7,252 nucleotides of DNA, from the NCBI GenBank assembly GCA_964650085.1, contig CAZYSE010000051.1, positions 1 through 7,252 of the forward strand, written 5' to 3'. This document shows, piece by piece, positions 1 through 4,214 of this stretch. The notes below the pieces were generated by a model. It worked only from the letters and a program-made list of their open reading frames with translations. It did no database searches and had not been told where the DNA came from. This stretch comes from KLAP211 sp964650085. GTDB lineage: Bacteria; Patescibacteriota; Dojkabacteria; J137. How positions within the stretch are numbered: the stretch's first letter is position 1; each line of letters starts with the position of its first letter. The translations under genes were made by a program, and so were the position numbers.

Positions 1-128
1 GAGAACTAAGACGTGTAATTCAAGAATCTATAGAAGACCAGGTGGCTCAAGGTATTACAGAAGGGGTTGTGAGAGCAGGGGATGATATTATTTTCGAAGG
101 GTTGAAGTTGAGAAATCTTAAAGAGTAA
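1..128 (+). CDS. Clp/Hsp100-like AAA+ ATPase, C-terminal end only
   Basis: The frame is open from position 3 to the TAA at 126-128 and gives 41 residues, the carboxyl end of a gene that begins outside the window. The visible peptide starts ELRRVIQESIED and continues with a glycine-containing stretch ending in GDDIIFEG. This resembles the end of the C-terminal small domain of ClpB/ClpC/ClpA-type unfoldases, where LRR-x-IQ-x-x-IED and a later G-x-x-x-x-GD/GQ-x-I pattern are typical. The role would be ATP-driven protein unfolding or disaggregation in the cytoplasm, alone or with ClpP. Only about 40 residues are visible, no Walker motif is in view, and ClpB cannot be told from ClpC. The stop codon overlaps the stem of the next palindromic element. 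It is probably unrelated to the membrane cluster downstream. Confidence 0.62.
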   Translation, partial: ELRRVIQESIEDQVAQGITEGVVRAGDDIIFEGLKLRNLKE

Positions 129-208
129 GAACTCCCCTAATTGCTAGCGCAATTTTCCCCTCTTCAAAAGAGGGGACTGCTCTGCGCAGCGGAGACTGGG
201 GAGTTCTT
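127..208. repeat. Cloverleaf-like palindromic element 1 (possible terminator)
   Basis: A perfect 11-bp outer stem joins 127-137 (AAGAACTCCCC) with 198-208. It encloses three separate hairpins: 139-144 with 149-154 (AATTGC/GCAATT, loop TAGC), 157-164 with 168-175 (CCCCTCTT/AAGAGGGG, loop CAA) and 180-185 with 189-194 (6 bp including one G-T pair, loop GCA). The outer stem overlaps the stop codon of the Clp-like gene and runs into four Ts (207-210), so it may end that transcript. The four-way-junction shape, and a CCCCTCTT/AAGAGGGG hairpin shared with the element at 648-707, suggest a dispersed REP/MITE-like repeat rather than a plain terminator. Confidence 0.6.
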
Positions 209-248
209 TTGAATCTTGTACTCTACATCTTCTGATCTTTTAGCCAGC

Positions 249-277
249 TTGTACTTTATTCTTCACACATATAAAAT
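249..277 (+). promoter_or_regulatory. Putative promoter of the first pilin-like gene
   Basis: TTGTAC (249-254) and TAAAAT (272-277) are separated by 17 bp. The -10 matches TATAAT at 5 of 6 positions; the -35 keeps only TTG. The -10 ends six bases before the ATG at 284, so transcription would start at or next to the start codon and the message would be leaderless. No Shine-Dalgarno motif precedes the ATG, which fits. Confidence 0.38.
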
Positions 278-283
278 GTGGTA

Positions 284-622
284 ATGAAAAACATCTACAT
301 TGCACTCGCTACCTTCCTCACAATATTCGTTACCAAAGTTTCTGCTAATGGTAGTTTTCTACAAATACCACCAATTTCTGAAATCGATACCTTAGAAGAG
401 TTAATTGCGCTTGTAACAAGACTAATCGTCCCTATATTCCTTTTAACATTCCTAGCTATGCTGCTTTACGGAGCTTTTGTTTACCTAACGTCTCGAGGAG
501 ACGAAGCTCAAGTTGCAAAGGCAAGAAGAATTATTGTTATGGCAGTACTCGGATTTACGATAGCAGTCTTAGCTCAATCGATTACATCATTGTTATCAAC
601 AATTCTTGACGTAGAAGGTTGA
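284..622 (+). CDS. Type IV secretion pilin-like (VirB2/TrbC-type) two-helix protein 1
   Basis: 112 residues from the ATG at 284. A GTG at 278 would add only two residues (M-V), and the ATG start matches the paralogue at 741. Residues 1-21 form a signal peptide (lysine, hydrophobic core, cleavage after VSA). The mature protein of about 91 residues has TM helices at roughly 44-68 and 82-105, joined by a short charged loop TSRGDEAQVAKAR (69-81). This is VirB2/TrbC pilin topology: both ends outside, loop inside. It contains no cysteine. The ungapped identity to the next gene's product is about 69 of 112 residues (hand count), so the two are a tandem duplication. It probably forms a membrane-embedded pool or a filament/ring subunit. 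Structural-subunit identity is inferred from topology and motif, not from a search. It is the only gene here that stops at TGA. Confidence 0.88.
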   Translation: MKNIYIALATFLTIFVTKVSANGSFLQIPPISEIDTLEELIALVTRLIVPIFLLTFLAMLLYGAFVYLTSRGDEAQVAKARRIIVMAVLGFTIAVLAQSITSLLSTILDVEG

Positions 623-647
623 TCTTGAGTCAACGTTCCTCACCCAC

Positions 648-707
648 TAACACCCCGCCTGCCTTTGGCAGGCTGCCCCTCTTAATTTAAGAGGGGCAAG
701 GGTGTTG
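648..707. repeat. Palindromic element 2 with two nested hairpins
   Basis: An outer stem (AACACCC 649-655 with GGGTGTT 700-706, extendable by a T-G pair) encloses two strong hairpins: GCCTGCC/GGCAGGC (657-673, loop TTT) and GCCCCTCTTAA/TTAAGAGGGGC (675-697). The second contains the same CCCCTCTT/AAGAGGGG stem as the element at 127-208, so the two probably belong to one repeat family. It is far more GC-rich than its surroundings. It occupies the space between the two paralogous pilin-like genes and no T-run follows it. Its right edge overlaps the proposed -35 of the next gene. Confidence 0.6.
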
Positions 708-733
708 CACTTTGTTGACTGCCAATATAGAAT
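705..733 (+). promoter_or_regulatory. Putative promoter of the second pilin-like gene
   Basis: TTGCAC (705-710) and TAGAAT (728-733) are 17 bp apart. The -10 matches the consensus at 5 of 6 positions. It ends seven bases before the ATG at 741, again implying a leaderless message. The first bases of the -35 are the last bases of palindromic element 2, so that element may supply part of the promoter. Confidence 0.36.
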
Positions 734-740
734 GAGTAAT

Positions 741-1088
741 ATGAAAAAATTCTACATAACACTCGCAACTTTTCTAACATTATTTGTCTCAAAAGTTTCA
801 GCAAACGGAGGAATTGTTCAAATTCCCAACCCAACTCAGTATGAATCTTTGGAAGACATAATTAGTGCAGTAGCTAGATTAATTGTACCTGTATTTATAT
901 TAACGTTTCTTGCAATGTTGCTATATGGAGCCTTCACTTACTTAACAGCACAAGGAGACGACGCTAAAGTAGAAAAAGCTAAAAAAATTATTGTTACTGC
1001 CATGATCGGTTTTGTTCTAGCAGTACTAGCACCGTCGATAGCTAATCTAGTTGCAGGAGTGCTGGGAGTAGAAGGACTGTCTTTCTAA
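741..1088 (+). CDS. Type IV secretion pilin-like (VirB2/TrbC-type) two-helix protein 2
   Basis: 115 residues from the ATG at 741. The frame is open back to a GTG at 702, and an ATG at 732 is also possible. The 741 start gives a clean signal peptide (residues 1-21, cleavage after VSA) that aligns from residue 1 with the upstream paralogue. Helices lie at about 44-68 and 82-106 around the loop TAQGDDAKVEKAK. Sequences flanking the helices (RLIVP, TFLAMLLYGAF) are identical or nearly so between the two copies, while residues 24-36, exposed after cleavage, have diverged. It contains no cysteine. The gene stops five bases before the next one, so the two are probably co-transcribed. Like its twin it is a probable structural subunit of a surface or membrane assembly. 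Confidence 0.9.
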   Translation: MKKFYITLATFLTLFVSKVSANGGIVQIPNPTQYESLEDIISAVARLIVPVFILTFLAMLLYGAFTYLTAQGDDAKVEKAKKIIVTAMIGFVLAVLAPSIANLVAGVLGVEGLSF

Positions 1089-1093
1089 AATAT

Positions 1094-1732
1094 ATGAAAA
1101 AAATATTTCTTGCTTTAATTATTTCGGGATGTCTGTTTATAACTTCTTCTCCGCAAGAAGTTAAGGCCTTATCTGGCGATCCAGCAGTTTGCTTAGTTCC
1201 TTTTGGAATTCCAGAGCAATGCCAAGACTCTTACGAACTTGATAACAAGTGCAACATTGCAAAGATAATCGATCCTACTGTAGATTGTTGTATTAATAAA
1301 TGCAAAGGCGATCCTTCTACAGCTTACAACCCTCAGTGTCCCTCAGGCACTACTGGACCTGACTGCAACGTAGTAAACACTTTAAACAGCCTGAATATTT
1401 TTGGAACTAGAATTCAATATTCCCCAGATAAAATTCCATCATTAATTCAATTGGCTATTTCAGCAGCTCTTGCAGTTGTTTCGTTCTACGCATTATTTAG
1501 AGGAATGTATTTGTATGCAATCAAAAGACCAAATACCATTGACGCTGCAGAAATTGGAAAGATTAATAAAGAATTCGGGAACATTATTGTAGGTTTTGTT
1601 CTAGCATGGTCAGTAATATTCATTGTTGAGTTTGTAATGAGATTCCTTGGTTTACCAACACTAACTCAGATTAGTTTTGATAGAATTGATAGTGGGGATC
1701 CAGAAGTAACAAATGTAATCATTATCAATTAA
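1094..1732 (+). CDS. Pilin-like two-helix protein with cysteine-rich exposed domain
   Basis: 212 residues. It has a signal sequence at the N-terminus, probably cleaved after VKA at residue 25. An ISGC motif at residues 10-13 resembles a lipobox, so a lipoprotein is an alternative. Residues 26-95 carry eight cysteines (33, 43, 53, 65, 66, 70, 82, 91), an even number that suggests up to four disulfides outside the membrane. TM helices follow at about 117-142 and 162-186. The intervening loop (KRPNTIDAAEIGKINKE) departs from the GD-x-x-K pattern of its neighbours, but size and topology agree. The gene starts five bases after the previous stop and ends one base before the next start, so it is certainly part of the same unit. 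It could be a capping, adhesive or anchoring variant of the pilin fold. I do not recognise a named family for the cysteine-rich part. Confidence 0.87.
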   Translation: MKKIFLALIISGCLFITSSPQEVKALSGDPAVCLVPFGIPEQCQDSYELDNKCNIAKIIDPTVDCCINKCKGDPSTAYNPQCPSGTTGPDCNVVNTLNSLNIFGTRIQYSPDKIPSLIQLAISAALAVVSFYALFRGMYLYAIKRPNTIDAAEIGKINKEFGNIIVGFVLAWSVIFIVEFVMRFLGLPTLTQISFDRIDSGDPEVTNVIIIN

Positions 1733-1733
1733 T

Positions 1734-2300
1734 ATGAAGCCTAAGATTTTAATCACAACTTTAGTAGGATTCTTACTTCTAAGAGCAAATGTTTTAGCTC
1801 AAGGATTAGAACCGTTGGAAAACTCTGGCACTGGTTTACAAGAAATCAAGATTCCAATTTTCCCAGTCTTATTCACAGATTTATCGAGGTACAACACAGT
1901 GTTATCCTGGGTAACATTTGCAGGAGGTTTGCTAGTTTCTGGAGTAGTGATCTATTGGATTTACAAAATTGTTAGAGCAGGTTTAAAAGCTATTCAAGCA
2001 GAAGGGGAAGCGGATAAAATTACTGAGGCTCGACAACAGCTACAAGCAGCGTTGTCTGGAATTGCAGTTACATTTTTAGTTCCGATTGTATTAAGTTTTG
2101 TAGGAATCATCTTCGGTTTTGGAACAATGTTTGAATGGCCAAAATCATTCTCAGGATGTACACAGCCAAATCGAGGAAATGTAAATTACCCACAAGCGGA
2201 TGGCGGATATCAGTACTACTTTCAAGCTTTTCTCCAAGAGGGAAGTGAAGAAGCGGCTACTGCTGTTTGTAATCCAGAATTAGCTAACCCGGATAGATAA
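1734..2300 (+). CDS. Pilin-like two-helix protein with exposed C-terminal tail
   Basis: 188 residues. A signal peptide covers residues 1-22 (cleavage after VLA). About 30 exposed residues follow, then helices at roughly 56-80 and 103-129. The linking loop QAEGEADKITEARQQ fits the family pattern of a glycine, acidic residues, a lysine and a following amphipathic stretch. The last 55 or so residues form an exposed tail rich in aromatic residues, asparagine and glutamine, with two cysteines (142 and 179) that could form one disulfide. The start follows the previous stop by one base as TAATATG, with no Shine-Dalgarno motif, suggesting coupled or SD-independent initiation. It is likely another subunit of the same envelope assembly, but its tail function is unknown. 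Confidence 0.87.
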   Translation: MKPKILITTLVGFLLLRANVLAQGLEPLENSGTGLQEIKIPIFPVLFTDLSRYNTVLSWVTFAGGLLVSGVVIYWIYKIVRAGLKAIQAEGEADKITEARQQLQAALSGIAVTFLVPIVLSFVGIIFGFGTMFEWPKSFSGCTQPNRGNVNYPQADGGYQYYFQAFLQEGSEEAATAVCNPELANPDR

Positions 2301-2301
2301 T

Positions 2302-2652
2302 ATGGACCTTTGTCAGTTAATCGGATGCGATGTTGTTGGTGAAGAGAATTATCTTTTCAACCTAGAAGGTATTATTAGAACTGGATTCAGTCTAATTTTC
2401 GCTGCAATAATTACTTACGGAATTTTTATAATCATAAAGGCAGTGTACAAAATTATTTCTAGTGAAGGTGACGCTGGAAAAGTAGAGTCGGGATTGAACT
2501 CTATCAAAGGTGTTTACATTGGAGTAATAATGATTTTTGTTGGGCTGATTGGTTTAGTGGCTTTATTCGCAATATTCAATGTTACAGAACTTCCTGGAAG
2601 TCCTACCTTGCCTTCAGATACCGACGGGTCGATCATCAATAATCCGTTCTAA
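2302..2652 (+). CDS. Pilin-like two-helix protein lacking a signal peptide
   Basis: 116 residues. The start codon again sits in TAATATG, one base after the previous stop. An upstream in-frame TAG at 2281-2283, with no start codon in between, rules out a longer form. There is no signal peptide: the protein begins MDLCQLIGCD, with cysteines at 4 and 9, and goes almost directly into helix 1 (about 24-50). The loop SSEGDAGKVESG and helix 2 (about 69-92) follow, then a hydrophilic tail of about 22 residues. The helix 2 region (IFVGLIG...LFAIFNVT) closely resembles the protein at 2962-3465, which does carry a signal peptide. They are therefore paralogues, this one with a trimmed N-terminus. Helix 1 may act as an uncleaved signal anchor. 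It is the last gene before a probable terminator. Confidence 0.86.
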   Translation: MDLCQLIGCDVVGEENYLFNLEGIIRTGFSLIFAAIITYGIFIIIKAVYKIISSEGDAGKVESGLNSIKGVYIGVIMIFVGLIGLVALFAIFNVTELPGSPTLPSDTDGSIINNPF

Positions 2653-2659
2653 AACAAAA

Positions 2660-2694
2660 TTCCAATTTCCAATTTCCAATTTCCAATATCCAAA
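2660..2694. repeat. Tandem TTCCAAT heptamers
   Basis: Four perfect copies of TTCCAAT lie head to tail at 2660-2666, 2667-2673, 2674-2680 and 2681-2687, followed by a degenerate ATCCAAA unit. Roughly complementary sequence (TTTGGAAATTGGATATTTG) occurs at 2871-2889, beyond the inverted repeat. The array may therefore be the outer edge of one larger palindromic element. Confidence 0.8.
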
Positions 2695-2720
2695 CCCAAA
2701 TTCTAATATCTAAATTCTAA

Positions 2721-2867
2721 ACGTAGATGTACAAGTCTAATCACTAGATGTCATGGTGAGCAGCGAGGCACGAGCTTGTCGAACCATAACTATGAGGAAA
2801 GTATCATTGTTGGGGACACGAACGATGTATGGTTCGAGAGCCTCACCATGACATCTACGTTTTTTTT
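2721..2867 (+). terminator. Long imperfect inverted repeat with T8 tail, probable terminator
   Basis: A perfect 16-bp stem pairs 2745-2760 (TAGATGTCATGGTGAG) with 2842-2857. Further in, a perfect 10-bp stem pairs TCGAACCATA (2779-2788) with 2828-2837. The right arm runs straight into eight Ts (2860-2867), the layout of an intrinsic terminator for the upstream genes. ACGTAGATGT at 2721-2730 is also fully complementary to 2851-2860, so two left-arm copies compete for one right arm. The left arm contains GAGCTTGTCGAACCAT, which resembles a palindromic intergenic repeat common in bacteria (GAGCTTGTCGAA). A repeat element serving as a terminator is therefore likely. The hairpin is much larger than a typical terminator. 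Confidence 0.55.
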
Positions 2868-2904
2868 GAATTTGGAAATTGGATATTTGAATTTCTCTCC
2901 CACC

Positions 2905-2933
2905 TTGTATCTTCGCGTCTTTTTTAATAGAAT
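2905..2933 (+). promoter_or_regulatory. Putative promoter of the second unit
   Basis: TTGTAT (2905-2910) and TAGAAT (2928-2933) are 17 bp apart. The -10 hexamer is the same as that proposed before position 741, and it lies directly after the probable terminator. A start near 2940 would leave a leader of about 21 bases before the ATG at 2962, with no Shine-Dalgarno motif. Confidence 0.38.
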
Positions 2934-2961
2934 AGTGTAAATTAGCTATTAAAGATTTACT

Positions 2962-3465
2962 ATGAAAAAATTTCTAGGGTTAGGCTCCATATTTTCTTTC
3001 TTTTTCGTGGCGGCTCCAATGTTAAATCCAGTTCACGCTCAGGACAATTTAATTTGTACAATTTTTCCGTTTCTTGGCCAAATCGGTGCCTTCGGAATTA
3101 GTGATATTTGCGGAGGATTAGATCCTGATCGACCTATCGACGAAGCACGAAGTTTAATTCAATTCGGTCTAAACTTAGTTTTTGTAGGAATTATTATCTT
3201 AGCGATTTACATTATCGTTAAGGCAGCCATCAACTACATTAGAAGTGAAGGAGACGACGAGAAAATTAAATCTGCTAACAAATCAATCAAAGCAGTGTTC
3301 ACAGGAATCATTGCATTATTTGTAGGAATCTTAGGAATCATCTTAGTATTAGCTATATTCAACGCTACAGGTGCTGTAAATAACGAAGTACCAGATGCAC
3401 TGCAATTAGATGGAGCAGGTGGAACAACTGGAATTACTAACCAAGGTGGCAATATTGCACAATAA
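2962..3465 (+). CDS. Pilin-like two-helix protein, first gene of second unit
   Basis: 167 residues. The signal peptide is residues 1-26 (MKK start, phenylalanine-rich core, cleavage after VHA). The exposed segment 27-62 carries two cysteines (32 and 50), which may pair. Helix 1 (about 65-93), loop RSEGDDEKIKSANKS and helix 2 (about 109-133) follow, then an exposed tail of about 30 residues rich in glycine, asparagine and threonine. The loop is among the best matches in the cluster to the VirB2/TrbC-like G-D-x-x-K pattern. Helix 2 ends LAIFNAT, nearly as in the protein at 2302-2652, so these two flank the repeat-filled gap as paralogues. Only three bases separate it from the next gene. It is a probable structural subunit, with topology N-out/C-out. 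Confidence 0.89.
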   Translation: MKKFLGLGSIFSFFFVAAPMLNPVHAQDNLICTIFPFLGQIGAFGISDICGGLDPDRPIDEARSLIQFGLNLVFVGIIILAIYIIVKAAINYIRSEGDDEKIKSANKSIKAVFTGIIALFVGILGIILVLAIFNATGAVNNEVPDALQLDGAGGTTGITNQGGNIAQ

Positions 3466-3468
3466 AAA

Positions 3469-4212
3469 ATGAAGTACTTACGATTTCTAATAATAGGAAT
3501 CATATTCCAAGCTTTAATGAGTCCTGTAAATGCCCAAATACAGGACTCTACTTTTTCAGGCAATGACGCAGGATCTTACCAGTGTTTCGATGCAAACGGA
3601 CAACCAGTCATAGGAGATGATCTAGCCAACACTCAAATGCCTACCCCAGATAAATTAATTATAAAAGATCCTTCTTTGGACTTCTTTATCTGCGATACTA
3701 ACGGAAACGGGAGATTTGATTCTAACGAAACAAGAGCTGTGCTTATTCCACCAAAACTTCAGGTTATAGAAGTTTGGTTTGTGAGAATAATCTATGTAGC
3801 TTGGGCATTAGTTGGAGCATACTCATTTTATCTTCTAGTAGCTTTAGGTTATCAGGTGATGATCTCTAGAGGAGACCCAACATCGTTACCGAAAGTAAGA
3901 CAAAGAATAATTAATTTCATAATAGGTTTTGCGTTGGTTTTCTTAGCAATTCCAATTCTAGACACTTTCTTTAGAGTTCTGGGAATTAATAAGACAGTAA
4001 GTTGTTACGATGTACAAATGCCTGGTTTCCAATTCTTTTTTACTACACTTTGTAGCGGAAGCGATCCATGCGCGTTTAATTCCGCTGAAATAAACGATGG
4101 AATTGTTTGCCCTATAAGAAACGAAAGGCGATTGTGCCCTGAGGGTGCATCTTTCCGAGTATATGCTTGTAATCCTGAAACTCAAATCTGGACCGATGAA
4201 GGAAGAATATAA
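3469..4212 (+). CDS. Pilin-like two-helix protein with EF-hand-like loop and Cys-rich tail
   Basis: 247 residues, the largest of the two-helix set. The signal peptide is residues 1-22 (cleavage after VNA). The exposed N-terminal domain (23-97) holds cysteines 39 and 75 and the stretch DTNGNGRFDSNE at 76-87. This has acidic or asparagine ligands at EF-hand positions 1, 3, 5 and 9 and a glutamate at 12, a textbook calcium loop. Helices lie at about 102-128 and 147-172 around the loop ISRGDPTSLPKVRQR, which preserves the cluster's GD motif. The exposed C-terminal 75 residues have six cysteines (179, 195, 201, 214, 223, 234). It may be a calcium-stabilised, disulfide-locked tip or adhesive subunit. 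That role is inference; the pilin-like core and calcium loop are directly visible. Confidence 0.88.
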   Translation: MKYLRFLIIGIIFQALMSPVNAQIQDSTFSGNDAGSYQCFDANGQPVIGDDLANTQMPTPDKLIIKDPSLDFFICDTNGNGRFDSNETRAVLIPPKLQVIEVWFVRIIYVAWALVGAYSFYLLVALGYQVMISRGDPTSLPKVRQRIINFIIGFALVFLAIPILDTFFRVLGINKTVSCYDVQMPGFQFFFTTLCSGSDPCAFNSAEINDGIVCPIRNERRLCPEGASFRVYACNPETQIWTDEGRI

Positions 4213-4214
4213 TT

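Larger units (their letters stand above)
2653..2961. other. 309-bp non-coding gap between the two halves of the cluster
   Basis: I see no credible gene here. From left to right the gap holds TTCCAAT tandem repeats, a long imperfect inverted repeat ending in eight Ts, a stretch (GAATTTGGAAATTGGATATTTGAAT, 2868-2892, in part) that roughly mirrors the TTCCAAT region, and a probable promoter. It separates two paralogous genes and looks like an inserted repeat element in an otherwise gap-free cluster. Confidence 0.7.

Noticed and set aside
127..208. tRNA gene suggested by the cloverleaf shape
   Set aside because: There is no acceptor CCA context, no T-loop GTTCGA-type box in place, and the three hairpins do not match tRNA arm lengths.
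620..622. TGA recoded as glycine (code 25, as in Gracilibacteria/SR1)
   Set aside because: No long frame here contains an internal TGA. The only TGA ends a gene exactly where its paralogue's conserved part ends, and reading through gives an unrelated repeat-derived tail.
702..740. Longer start at GTG 702 (or ATG 732) for the second pilin-like gene
   Set aside because: The extra residues lie in front of a complete signal peptide, run into a palindromic element, and are absent from the 62%-identical upstream paralogue.
284..1088. Type IV pilus pilin (prepilin with GFTLIE-type motif)
   Set aside because: There is no prepilin peptidase motif. The N-termini are standard signal peptides and two TM helices are present, which fits VirB2/TrbC rather than PilA.
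2660..2900. CRISPR array
   Set aside because: The short heptamers are contiguous, without spacers, and the rest is a single inverted repeat.
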